From assembly GCF_947072515.1 (NCBI RefSeq), contig NZ_CAMTIG010000018.1, forward strand, positions 1 to 64,000: a DNA stretch of 64,000 bases. The letters are read 5' to 3'. The notes below the pieces were generated by a model. The model made no database searches and was not told where the DNA came from. It was given only the letters and a program-made list of their open reading frames with translations. This DNA is from an uncultured Clostridium sp. (lineage in GTDB: Bacteria > Bacillota > Clostridia > Clostridiales > Clostridiaceae). The position numbers and the translations under genes were made by a program. This document shows positions 7,207-17,227 of the stretch, piece by piece; within the stretch, counting starts at the first letter, position 1, and every line of letters begins with the position of its first letter.

Positions 7207-7986
7207 ATGAATATATTAGTTTGTTTAAAACAAGTTCCAGATACAACAGTAGTAAAGATTGATCCTAAAACAGGAACACTTATAAGAGATGGTGTACCAT
7301 CAATAATAAACCCAGAAGATAAGCATGCATTAGAAGCGGCTTTACAAATAAAAGAAAACAGTGGAGCAAAAATAACAGTTTTAAGTATGGGACCTCCACA
7401 AGCTCAAGTAGCTTTAAGAGAAGCTTTATGTATGGGAGCTGATGATGCAGTTCTTATTACAGATAGAGCATTTGCAGGAGCTGATACATTAGCAACTTCA
7501 AACGCTTTAGCAGGAGCTTTAAGAAAATTAGAATATGATATCATATTTGCTGGAAGACAAGCGATTGATGGAGATACTGCACAAGTAGGACCAGAAATTG
7601 CGGAACACTTAAATATTCCTCAAGTAACTTACGTTCAAGACGTTAAAGTTGAAGCAGATGGATTATTAGTAAATAGAGCATTAGAAGATGGACACGAAAT
7701 GATAAAAGTTCAAACTCCATGTCTTTTAACTGCAATCGAAGAATTAAATAAACCAAGATACATGAATGTTGGTTTAATATTCGATACTAAGGACAAAGAA
7801 ATCACTATTTGGTCAGCAGATGACATAGATGTAGATAAAGCAGTTCTTGGATTAAAAGGTTCACCTACTAAGGTTAAAAAATCAATGACTAAAGAAGCTA
7901 AAGGTGCTGGAGAATTAGTTAAAGAAGGACCAAAAGACGCAGCAGCTTACGTAGTTTCAAAATTAAAAGAGAAACACTACATCTAA
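7207..7986 (+). CDS. etfB: Electron transfer flavoprotein beta subunit
   Basis: 259 aa. N-terminus MNILVCLKQVPDTTVVKID and the ETF-beta pattern (AALQIKENSGAKITVLSMGP, AGRQAIDGDTAQVGPEIAE) are clear. It binds the bifurcating flavin in clostridial EtfAB. It follows bcd by 16 bp and precedes etfA by 22 bp, so the Bcd-EtfAB complex is made from one transcript. Confidence 0.96.
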   Translation: MNILVCLKQVPDTTVVKIDPKTGTLIRDGVPSIINPEDKHALEAALQIKENSGAKITVLSMGPPQAQVALREALCMGADDAVLITDRAFAGADTLATSNALAGALRKLEYDIIFAGRQAIDGDTAQVGPEIAEHLNIPQVTYVQDVKVEADGLLVNRALEDGHEMIKVQTPCLLTAIEELNKPRYMNVGLIFDTKDKEITIWSADDIDVDKAVLGLKGSPTKVKKSMTKEAKGAGELVKEGPKDAAAYVVSKLKEKHYI

Positions 7987-8008
7987 TATAAATAGGAGGT
8001 AACTTGAA

Positions 8009-9013
8009 ATGAATTTAGCAGATTTTAAAGGCGTATGGGTATTCGCTGAACAAAGAAACGGAGAATTACAAAAAGTATCATTAGAATTATTAGGCGAAGG
8101 AAGAAAAATCGCTGATAAATTAGGAGTTGAATTAACAGCTCTATTATTAGGAGACAATATAGCAGGTTTAGCTAACACTTTAGGAGAACATGGAGCAGAC
8201 AACGTATTAGTTTGTGACCATAAAGAATTAGCTAACTACACTACTGATGGATATACAAAAGTAATTTGTGATTTAGCAACTGAAAGAAAACCAGGAATAA
8301 TATTTGTAGGAGCAACTTTCATAGGAAGAGACTTAGGTCCAAGAGTTGCAGCTAGATTAACTACAGGACTTACAGCTGACTGTACTCAATTAGATGTAGT
8401 TCCAGAAGAAAATGGAGCATTACTTGCTACAAGACCAGCATTTGGTGGAAACTTAATGGCAACAATAGCTTGTCCAGATCATAGACCACAAATGGCTACA
8501 GTAAGACCAGGGGTTTTCGCTAAAGTAGAAGAAAAGAAAGAAAACTTCAATGTTGAAACTATAGAAGTAAACTTAAAAGCTGAAGATATCAGAACTAAAG
8601 TATTAGAAGTAGTTAAAGATACTAAAGAAGTAGTTGATATCGGTGAAGCTAACTTTATAGTTGCTGGTGGAAGAGGTATGGGAAGCCAAGAAAACTTCGA
8701 TAAATTAACAGAATTAGCTGAAGTTTTAGGTGGAACAGTTGCTGCTTCAAGAGGAGCTATAGATAAAGGGTGGATAGAAAGAGATTACCAAGTTGGTCAA
8801 ACTGGTAAAACTGTAAGACCAAACATCTACGTTGCATGTGGTATTTCAGGAGCTATTCAACATACAGCAGGTATGCAAGAATCAGATATGATTATAGCAA
8901 TTAATAAAGATGAAACTGCTCCAATCATGAAATTAGCTGATTATGCTATCGTTGGTGATGTTAATAAAGTATTACCAGAATTAATAGCACAATTTAAAGC
9001 TAACGTTCAATAA
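8009..9013 (+). CDS. etfA: Electron transfer flavoprotein alpha subunit
   Basis: 334 aa. The C-terminal FAD-binding domain shows AGGRGMGSQENFDKL, ASRGAIDKGWI, YQVGQTGKTVRPNIY and GISGAIQHTAGMQESD, which are the diagnostic motifs. It accepts electrons from EtfB and passes them to Bcd. Ribosome site AGGAGG at about 7993. A stable hairpin (9026-9056) separates it from hbd. Confidence 0.96.
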   Translation: MNLADFKGVWVFAEQRNGELQKVSLELLGEGRKIADKLGVELTALLLGDNIAGLANTLGEHGADNVLVCDHKELANYTTDGYTKVICDLATERKPGIIFVGATFIGRDLGPRVAARLTTGLTADCTQLDVVPEENGALLATRPAFGGNLMATIACPDHRPQMATVRPGVFAKVEEKKENFNVETIEVNLKAEDIRTKVLEVVKDTKEVVDIGEANFIVAGGRGMGSQENFDKLTELAEVLGGTVAASRGAIDKGWIERDYQVGQTGKTVRPNIYVACGISGAIQHTAGMQESDMIIAINKDETAPIMKLADYAIVGDVNKVLPELIAQFKANVQ

Positions 9014-9025
9014 TTAGAATTTCAC

Positions 9026-9056
9026 CTAGGGAAGGGAAATCCCTTTCCTAGATTTT
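9026..9056 (+). other. Intergenic hairpin between etfA and hbd
   Basis: Arms at 9026-9037 (CTAGGGAAGGGA) and 9040-9051 (TCCCTTTCCTAG) pair over 12 bp with one wobble and are followed by ATTTTAATAT. The weak T tract and the shared pathway suggest a partial terminator or an mRNA-stabilising element that sets the etfA to hbd ratio rather than a true operon end. Confidence 0.6.
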
Positions 9057-9124
9057 AATATACGACTTTTAACCAAATTAAATCAAATTAAATCAATTTT
9101 AATTAAGTAGGAGGCCTATAAGTT

Positions 9125-9973
9125 ATGAAAAAAGTATTTGTATTAGGTGCAGGAACAATGGGAGCTGGTATCGTTCAAGCTTTCGCTCAAAAAGGGCATG
9201 AAGTTATCGTTAGAGATATAAAAGATGAATTCGTTCAAAGAGGAATTGCTGGTATAGACAAAGGTCTTACTAGATTAGTTTCAAAAGGAAAAATGACTGA
9301 AGAAGTTAAAGAAGAAATCTTAGGAAGAATTTCAGGAACTACTGACATGAATATGGCAGCAGATTGTGACTTAGTTGTAGAAGCAGCTATAGAAAACATG
9401 AAAATCAAAAAAGAAATCTTTGCTGAATTAGATAAAATCTGTAAACCAGAAACTATCTTAGCATCAAACACTTCATCATTATCAATAACTGAAGTTGCTT
9501 CAGCTACTGGAAGACCTGATAAAGTTATCGGAATGCACTTTTTCAACCCAGCTCCAGTAATGAAGTTAGTTGAAATCATCAGAGGAATGGCTACAAGCCA
9601 AGAAACTTTTGATGCTGTTAAAGAATTATCAGTAGCAATCGGAAAAGAGCCTGTAGAAGTTGCAGAAGCTCCAGGATTTGTTGTAAACAGAATCTTAATC
9701 CCAATGATCAATGAAGCTTCATTCATATTACAAGAAGGAATAGCTACAGTTGAAGATATTGACTCAGCTATGAAATTTGGAGCAGGACATCCAATGGGAC
9801 CTTTAGCTTTAGGAGATTTAATAGGTTTAGATGTTTGTTTAGCAATCATGGACGTATTATATACTGAAACTGGAGATACTAAGTACAGAGCGTCAAGCAT
9901 ATTAAGAAAATATGTTAGAGCTGGATGGCTTGGAAGAAAATCAGGAAAAGGTTTCTACGATTATAGTAAATAA
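9125..9973 (+). CDS. hbd: 3-hydroxybutyryl-CoA dehydrogenase
   Basis: 282 aa. The N-terminal Rossmann motif [14 protein letters not shown], the catalytic-region motif [17 protein letters not shown] and the C-terminal dimer domain ([19 protein letters not shown]) identify a short-chain 3-hydroxyacyl-CoA dehydrogenase. It reduces acetoacetyl-CoA to 3-hydroxybutyryl-CoA. It is the last gene of the operon and is ended by the terminator at 10017-10046. Although it acts before Crt in the pathway, its place at the end of the operon is normal for clostridia. Confidence 0.97.
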   Translation: MKKVFVLGAGTMGAGIVQAFAQKGHEVIVRDIKDEFVQRGIAGIDKGLTRLVSKGKMTEEVKEEILGRISGTTDMNMAADCDLVVEAAIENMKIKKEIFAELDKICKPETILASNTSSLSITEVASATGRPDKVIGMHFFNPAPVMKLVEIIRGMATSQETFDAVKELSVAIGKEPVEVAEAPGFVVNRILIPMINEASFILQEGIATVEDIDSAMKFGAGHPMGPLALGDLIGLDVCLAIMDVLYTETGDTKYRASSILRKYVRAGWLGRKSGKGFYDYSK

Positions 9974-10016
9974 TTTAAAAGTTTAAATATGCGATTAAAC
10001 AATGAATTAATATAGA

Positions 10017-10046
10017 AGAAACTCCAAATTTGGAGTTTCTTTTTTT
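10017..10046 (+). terminator. Terminator of the butyryl-CoA operon
   Basis: AGAAACTCC (10017-10025) and GGAGTTTCT (10032-10040) form a 9-bp stem around AAATTT, followed by a run of T residues to 10046. Confidence 0.9.
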
Positions 10047-10051
10047 GGTTA

Positions 10052-10513
10052 CTAATTATAATAAGCTTCCTCGGGAGGCTTTCTTTTTTTAGCATATCTT
10101 TTACCTGGAGCTTTTTTTGATTTAAACTTTTTAAATAGATATTGTACACCTAACAGTAGTAGTCTTATAGCTATGTAAATAAAAAAGACATAGACAAAAC
10201 CATAAAGTCCCCAAAAGACATCTCCAAATTCAGCTTGACCTTGACCAGTTAACTTTTGCTGGATTTCTATTGCTACTGTAATAAAAATAAGTATCGTAAA
10301 AGTGTATATAAACGATACAGCGGTTAAAGAATATTTAGCAATTACTTTAAATAAAAAATGTGAAAAAATAAAAATCATGATACCAAGACAACCTATAAAA
10401 ATAAAATGAAGTTGTTTATCAGAAAACCCATACCCATTAGATCCTAATACATCTACAGCTTTATGGTGAATTTGATTCATGAAATCTACTAAGAATTTTA
10501 AAAATTCTATCAA
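10052..10513 (-). CDS. VanZ-like membrane protein
   Basis: About 153 aa with four predicted membrane helices. The pattern SDKQLHFIFIG...(V)AIEIQQ...G.AEFGDVFWGLYGF, with conserved Asp/His in the first helix and E-Q and D in later helices, is that of VanZ-like/phage-shock-like small membrane proteins. An ATG at 10531 is in frame, but the ribosome site GGAGGAG overlaps its codons 2-4, so a TTG at 10513 seven bases after that site is the likelier start. The C-terminal tail is strongly basic (about 25 residues rich in Lys and Arg) and cytoplasmic. Function unknown. It is convergent with hbd and divergent from nfnA. Confidence 0.6.
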   Translation of the reverse strand: MIEFLKFLVDFMNQIHHKAVDVLGSNGYGFSDKQLHFIFIGCLGIMIFIFSHFLFKVIAKYSLTAVSFIYTFTILIFITVAIEIQQKLTGQGQAEFGDVFWGLYGFVYVFFIYIAIRLLLLGVQYLFKKFKSKKAPGKRYAKKRKPPEEAYYN

Positions 10514-10643
10514 ATTATATCTCCTCCTCATAACCCTTTACTGTAATATTTTATCATATTTTGAAAAAATTTTAACTAAAAAATTTCTATTATAAACAAA
10601 AAAATAAGAATGTATTATAAAGTTTAGAAAAAATACTGAAAGA

Positions 10644-10673
10644 TTGAATCTTTATAGAAATAAATGGTATAAT
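10644..10673 (+). promoter_or_regulatory. nfnAB promoter
   Basis: TTGAAT (10644-10649), an 18-bp spacer and TATAAT (10668-10673) with an extended TGG just before the -10. Confidence 0.7.
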
Positions 10674-10718
10674 TTATAAAAATAGTAAAAATTTAAATAG
10701 ATAAAAGGGGGATTTAAT

Positions 10719-11609
10719 TTGTTTAAGATAGTGAATAAGAAAGCTTTAGCAGAAAATCTATACTTTATGGATGTAGAAGCACCGAGAATTTCAAAAGGAG
10801 CGAAGCCGGGACAATTTATTATAGTTAAGTGTGATGAAAAAGGGGAACGATTACCTTTAACTATAGCTGATTATAATAAGGAAAAAGGAACTATATCTAT
10901 AGTATTTCAAATAGTAGGAGAAGGAACAAAGAAACTTGCAAGTCTTAATATAGGAGATTATATTCTAGACTTTGTAGGACCTTTAGGAAAAGAGAGTGAA
11001 TTTATAGAAGAAAAATTAGAAAATTTAAAAAATCAAAATATATTATTTATAGCTGGTGGTGTTGGAGCAGCACCTATTTATCCACAAGTAAAATGGATGA
11101 AAGAACAGGGAATAGATGTAGATGTAATAGTAGGAACTAGAACTAAAGAACTCTTAATATTAGAAGATGAAATGAAAGCAGTAGCTAAAAATTATTACGT
11201 TGCTACAGATGATGGTTCTTATGGATTTAATGGAAGAGTAACTGATTGTTTAACTCATTTAATTAGAGAAAAAGGGAAAAAGTATGATCATGCTATTGTT
11301 ATAGGACCTATGATAATGATGAAATTTATGAGTATGTTAACTAAAGAACTAGGAATAAAGACTACTGTAAGTTTAAATCCTATTATGGTTGATGGAACAG
11401 GGATGTGTGGTGCATGTAGGGTAACAGTTGGAGATAAAGTTAAGTTTGCATGTGTGGATGGCCCGGAGTTTGATGGACATTTAGTTGATTTTGATCAAGC
11501 TATGAGAAGACAAAATATTTATAAAACTGAAGAAGGTAAAGCATTTCTTAAAGAACAGGAAGGTGATACACATCATGGTGGGTGTGGGAACTGCGGAGGT
11601 AAAAAATAA
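10719..11609 (+). CDS. nfnA: NADH-dependent ferredoxin:NADP+ oxidoreductase subunit A
   Basis: 296 aa from a TTG start behind AGGGGG. It is a ferredoxin-NADP reductase-like FAD/NAD domain (RLPLTIADYN, FIAGGVGAAPIYPQ) with a C-terminal [2Fe-2S] cluster region carrying Cys in MCGACRVTVG and KFACVDGPEFDGH, plus a final Cys pair (GGCGNCGG). With NfnB it forms the bifurcating transhydrogenase that makes NADPH from NADH and reduced ferredoxin. It is also annotated as sulfide dehydrogenase or dihydroorotate dehydrogenase-type electron-transfer subunit; the neighbour at 11611 supports Nfn. Confidence 0.92.
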   Translation: MFKIVNKKALAENLYFMDVEAPRISKGAKPGQFIIVKCDEKGERLPLTIADYNKEKGTISIVFQIVGEGTKKLASLNIGDYILDFVGPLGKESEFIEEKLENLKNQNILFIAGGVGAAPIYPQVKWMKEQGIDVDVIVGTRTKELLILEDEMKAVAKNYYVATDDGSYGFNGRVTDCLTHLIREKGKKYDHAIVIGPMIMMKFMSMLTKELGIKTTVSLNPIMVDGTGMCGACRVTVGDKVKFACVDGPEFDGHLVDFDQAMRRQNIYKTEEGKAFLKEQEGDTHHGGCGNCGGKK

Positions 11610-11610
11610 T

Positions 11611-13008
11611 ATGGATATGAAAGAGAGAATGAAGAGAATTCCGGTGGAAGAACAAGTAGCTGAAGTTAGAGCTAAAAATTTTAAGGAAGTATGTTTAGGT
11701 TATAAGGAAGAAGAAGCTATAAAGGAAGCAAAAAGATGCTTAAATTGTAAGAACGCAAGATGTATAAAAAAATGTCCTGTTAATGTAAATATTCCAAGAT
11801 TTATAGAACAAGTTAAAGAGAAAAATTTTGAGGAAGCAGCAAGGATTATTGCTGAAGATTCTGCTCTTCCAGCAGTTTGTGGAAGAGTGTGTCCACAAGA
11901 AACTCAATGTGAAGGTGATTGTGTTTTAGGAATAAAAGGAGAGTCAGTCTCTATTGGGAAACTAGAAAGATTTGTGGCAGATTGGGCAAGAGAAAATAAT
12001 ATCGACTTATCTCAAAAAGAAGAATCTAGAGGAAAGAAAGTAGCTGTTATAGGAAGTGGGCCAGCTGGACTTACTTGTGCTGGAGATTTAGCTAGAATGG
12101 GATATGAGGTAACTATTTTTGAAGCACTACATGAAGCAGGCGGTGTTTTAGTATACGGAATACCAGAGTTTAGGCTTCCAAAAGATACTGTAGTTAAAGG
12201 TGAAATAGATAATGTTAGAAAACTTGGTGTTAAAATAGAAACAAATGTAGTGGTAGGAAGAACAGTAACTATAGATGAACTTATGGAGGAAGAAGGATTT
12301 GAGGCTGTATTTATAGGGTCAGGAGCTGGGCTTCCAAAGTTTATGGGGATAAAAGGAGAAAGTTCAAATGGAGTTTTTTCAGCAAATGAGATATTAACTA
12401 GAAGTAATCTTATGAAAGCCTTCCAAGATGGATATAAAACACCTGTAAGAGCTGGAAAGAAGGTAGCAGTTATAGGTGGAGGTAATGTTGCTATGGATGC
12501 TGCTAGAACTGTTCTAAGGCTAGGAGCAGAGACTCATATAGTATATAGAAGAAGTGAAGCAGAATTACCAGCTAGAGTTGAAGAAATTCATCATGCAAAA
12601 GAGGAAGGCGTTATATTTAATATATTGACAAATCCAACTGAAATTTTAAATGATGAAAATGGATGGGTTATAGGAATGAAATGTGTGAAAATGGAGCTTG
12701 GAGAGGAGGATGAGTCTGGGAGAAGAAGACCGGTTGAAGTTAAAGGTTCAGAGTTTATATTAGATGTAGATACAGTAATAATGTCTCTTGGAACTTCTCC
12801 AAATCCATTGATTATATCTACAACAAAAGGTTTAGAGCAAAATAAAAGAGGATGTATTATAGCATCAGAAGATTGTGGAGAAACTTCTAGAACTGGAGTT
12901 TTTGCAGGAGGAGATGCAGTTACGGGAGCAGCAACAGTAATATTAGCAATGGGAGCTGGAAAAAAAGCTGCAAAAGGAATACATGAATATTTAGCTAATA
13001 AAAATTAG
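11611..13008 (+). CDS. nfnB: NADH-dependent ferredoxin:NADP+ oxidoreductase subunit B
   Basis: 465 aa from ATG 11611, with GGAGG at 11595-11599 inside the end of nfnA. An in-frame upstream ATG (11563) lies within nfnA and lacks a ribosome site. Glutamate-synthase small-subunit-like: an N-terminal double [4Fe-4S] domain (CLNCKNARCIKKCPVNV, CGRVCPQETQCEGDC), then two nucleotide-binding folds (VIGSGPAGLTCAGDLA and VIGGGNVAMDAARTVLRLG). It was often annotated gltA, but coupling to nfnA and the absence of a large glutamate synthase gene nearby favour NfnB. It balances NADH, NADPH and ferredoxin together with Bcd-EtfAB. Confidence 0.93.
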   Translation: MDMKERMKRIPVEEQVAEVRAKNFKEVCLGYKEEEAIKEAKRCLNCKNARCIKKCPVNVNIPRFIEQVKEKNFEEAARIIAEDSALPAVCGRVCPQETQCEGDCVLGIKGESVSIGKLERFVADWARENNIDLSQKEESRGKKVAVIGSGPAGLTCAGDLARMGYEVTIFEALHEAGGVLVYGIPEFRLPKDTVVKGEIDNVRKLGVKIETNVVVGRTVTIDELMEEEGFEAVFIGSGAGLPKFMGIKGESSNGVFSANEILTRSNLMKAFQDGYKTPVRAGKKVAVIGGGNVAMDAARTVLRLGAETHIVYRRSEAELPARVEEIHHAKEEGVIFNILTNPTEILNDENGWVIGMKCVKMELGEEDESGRRRPVEVKGSEFILDVDTVIMSLGTSPNPLIISTTKGLEQNKRGCIIASEDCGETSRTGVFAGGDAVTGAATVILAMGAGKKAAKGIHEYLANKN

Positions 13009-13019
13009 TGATTGTAATT

Positions 13020-13046
13020 AAAAACTCGCCTTAAAGGCGAGTTTTT
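13020..13046 (+). terminator. Terminator of nfnAB
   Basis: AAAAACTCGCC (13020-13030), loop TTAAA, GGCGAGTTTTT (13036-13046). An A tract on the other side also lets it serve the minus-strand gene. Confidence 0.92.
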
Positions 13047-13078
13047 AGTTTAAAAGATATTACTTTTATAAAAAGAGA

Positions 13079-13741
13079 TTAGTCTTCTATTGTTTTTAAT
13101 TCAAGGTTATTTCTTCTATTATCTAATGGGTTTAAATTTATGTGATGAACATATTCATCTTTAGAAGGATTCATTAATAGAATTGGTAATTGAATTCTTC
13201 CTTCAGGAGTATTCGCAATAACTGATATTTCTCCGTATAATTTATGAGAAACCCAAGTATAATTATCATTGACTACAGTATCTAAATCTTCTTTTGAAAT
13301 TAAAGCTTTTGAAACTTTATTTCCAAACTTATCTTTTAAAATTATAGCAATAGTATTTTTATCCACAGCTTCAGTTTCATTTATAGCATTTCTGTTGAAA
13401 ACTTCTAAATTTTCTGATCTGTTATCTAAAGTATCTCCATTAATATGAACAATAGGAGCATTAATATCTTCATTTAGAATAATATTTTGTAAGATTTGCT
13501 TTAAAGATTTTCCTTTTTTATTTTGTTTTGATGAATGAATATTAGTAACTAAATAGTTGTTAAAATCTTTATTCCATTCAGCAAACCAAATTCCTTCAGC
13601 TTTAACTTTTTCAATATCAGTAGAATCGATTTTAACTTCGAATTCTTTTCCTTTTTTATTTAAGATAATCATAACAGTATAGTTATCTACAGATTTAAAT
13701 TCATTTTCTTTTATTTTATAGTTATTATTTATAATAAACAC
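13079..13741 (-). CDS. Protein with two HNH/AP2-type DNA-binding modules
   Basis: 220 aa made of two related halves of about 105 residues. Each half starts with a beta-rich AP2-like segment (VMIILNKKGKEFEVKIDST and AIILKDKFGNKVSKALIS, followed by an acidic stretch and a W-containing strand). Each ends in an HNH_3-like signature: VHINGDTLDNRSENLEV in the first and VHHINLNPLDNRRNNLEL in the second. Phage and intron homing endonucleases have one such module. Here no intron, phage gene or toxin domain surrounds it. The first copy has lost the second histidine of the HH pair, so at most the second is catalytic. Ribosome site AAGGACG precedes the ATG. It may be a transcription factor or a domesticated nuclease. 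Confidence 0.6.
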   Translation of the reverse strand: MFIINNNYKIKENEFKSVDNYTVMIILNKKGKEFEVKIDSTDIEKVKAEGIWFAEWNKDFNNYLVTNIHSSKQNKKGKSLKQILQNIILNEDINAPIVHINGDTLDNRSENLEVFNRNAINETEAVDKNTIAIILKDKFGNKVSKALISKEDLDTVVNDNYTWVSHKLYGEISVIANTPEGRIQLPILLMNPSKDEYVHHINLNPLDNRRNNLELKTIED

Positions 13742-13845
13742 GTCCTTTTAAATTAATATATACAAGTGATTATAACAAATACTAAGTAAAGAAGAAAGGA
13801 AATACTTTTAGGAGTTATGGGTTGGTAGTTATTAAAAACTAAATA

Positions 13846-13854
13846 TGCTATAAT
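13846..13854 (+). promoter_or_regulatory. Extended -10 promoter before ogg
   Basis: TGCTATAAT with the TATAAT at 13849-13854; the -35 is weak. It lies 125 bp before the ogg start. Confidence 0.5.
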
Positions 13855-13979
13855 TAAGAAAATATTAGTAGATAATAATTATTCTTAGAATGGATAAGAT
13901 TATAGTGGATAAACTAGAAAATAATAAGAAGAAACTGATATAAGGATATTAATGTATTGTTTAAATGGAGGATAACTAA

Positions 13980-14879
13980 ATGGATTATAAAAATATAGAA
14001 TATATAGATAATGAAGTCATATTAGAAGGTGTAAAAAACTTTAATATAAAACAAATATTAGAGTGTGGACAATGTTTTAGATGGGATAAGATATCTGAAA
14101 TGAATTATATAATAGTAGCTTTCGGAAGAGTATTAGAAATAAAGCAGGAAGAGGATAAAGTTATTTTCAGTAATACTAATAAAATAGATTTTGAAAAAAT
14201 ATGGCTTGAATATTTTGATTTAGGTAGAGATTATGATGATATAAAAGAAAAGTTAGATATAGATGAAACATTAAAAAAGAGTATGGAGTTTGGATATGGA
14301 ATAAGACTTTTAAATCAAGAAGCTTATGAAATAGTATTAAGTTTTATAATATCAGCAAGAAACAGTATACCTATGATAAAAAAAACAATCTTAAATATAA
14401 GTGAAAAATGGGGAAATGAAATAGATTATAAAGGAAAAAAATATTATACATTTCCAACATCAGAAATGCTAAAAGGTGTAACAGAGGAAGAACTTAAAGC
14501 AATAGGTGGTTCTTTTAGAAGTAAATATATAGTGGATACTGTAGGAAAAGTAAATGGAGATATAGCTAATCCTAGTGGGGAGTTCAACTTAGAAAGAATA
14601 ATAAAATTAAATGATGATGAATGTCATAAAGCCCTTCAAGAATTTAAAGGAATCGGTGCAAAAGTTGCAGACTGTATTATGCTTTTTGGAATGGGAAAAC
14701 ATTCTGCTTTTCCAGTAGATCGTTGGGTAGAAAGAATAATGAATTATTTTTATAAATTAGATGAAAAGTCATTACCTAAAATAAGAGTAATTGGAAGAGA
14801 TAAGTTTGGAGAGCTTGCAGGTTTTGCACAACAATATCTTTTCTACTATGCAATAACAAACAATATTAAAATAAAATAA
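13980..14879 (+). CDS. ogg: 8-oxoguanine DNA glycosylase/AP lyase (Ogg1-type)
   Basis: 299 aa. The N-terminal Ogg segment GQCFRW (about residues 35-40) contacts the base opposite the lesion. The helix-hairpin-helix GPD core shows LQEFKGIGAKVADCIMLFG, where the Lys of K-V-A-D-C is the Schiff-base nucleophile, and the catalytic Asp is in FPVDRW. It removes 8-oxoG paired with C, as does the characterised C. acetobutylicum enzyme. It is a monocistronic gene 234 bp before groES; that gap holds the groESL promoter and CIRCE. Confidence 0.93.
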   Translation: MDYKNIEYIDNEVILEGVKNFNIKQILECGQCFRWDKISEMNYIIVAFGRVLEIKQEEDKVIFSNTNKIDFEKIWLEYFDLGRDYDDIKEKLDIDETLKKSMEFGYGIRLLNQEAYEIVLSFIISARNSIPMIKKTILNISEKWGNEIDYKGKKYYTFPTSEMLKGVTEEELKAIGGSFRSKYIVDTVGKVNGDIANPSGEFNLERIIKLNDDECHKALQEFKGIGAKVADCIMLFGMGKHSAFPVDRWVERIMNYFYKLDEKSLPKIRVIGRDKFGELAGFAQQYLFYYAITNNIKIK

Positions 14880-15015
14880 AGAGTTATAATATAAATATTA
14901 AATTAGAAAAAATAGGAAAAATGAATAAGCTGATGATAATTAGAGTAATATAGAAATATATTGCTTTAATTTCTTATAGAAAGAAAAAATAAGGTAATAA
15001 TATTTAAAGAAATAT

Positions 15016-15044
15016 TTGAATTTATTTTTTATAAGCGATATTAT
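15016..15044 (+). promoter_or_regulatory. groESL promoter
   Basis: TTGAAT (15016-15021), 17-bp spacer, TATTAT (15039-15044). Transcription would begin just before the CIRCE element. Confidence 0.7.
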
Positions 15045-15056
15045 ATTAATATAGGA

Positions 15057-15083
15057 TTAGCACTCTGTAATAGAGAGTGCTAA
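15057..15083 (+). promoter_or_regulatory. CIRCE operator (HrcA binding site)
   Basis: Exact TTAGCACTC (15057-15065), 9-nt spacer, GAGTGCTAA (15075-15083). HrcA represses groESL here until GroEL is titrated by misfolded protein in heat shock. Confidence 0.98.
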
Positions 15084-15086
15084 TAA

Positions 15087-15383
<297 letters not shown>

Positions 15384-15394
15384 GAGGAAAATAA

Positions 15395-17017
<1,623 letters not shown>

Positions 17018-17043
17018 TAGTTAAAATTAATAGTTAATAGATG

Positions 17044-17083
17044 AAAGTCTTCTATGTATGTGAATACATAGAAGACTTTTTTT
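17044..17083 (+). terminator. Terminator of groESL
   Basis: 16-bp arms at 17044-17059 and 17064-17079 with loop GTGA, then T residues to 17083. Confidence 0.95.
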
Positions 17084-17227
17084 GTTTTATTAAATAAAAG
17101 AAGATTAGACAAGTTAGTATATAAAAAATTATCAATAAAAATTTATCAGCAAAAATAAAACAATATTTTAAAATAAAGTAAAATAATGTATAATATGTAT
17201 ATAGAATACAGAAGGGTATGGAGAGCG

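Noticed and set aside
9235..9900. 221-aa minus-strand ORF inside hbd
   Set aside because: Antisense shadow of a high-usage coding gene; no ribosome site or domain.
11611..13008. Glutamate synthase small subunit (gltD)
   Set aside because: No large subunit gene; the nfnA partner is adjacent, supporting NfnB.
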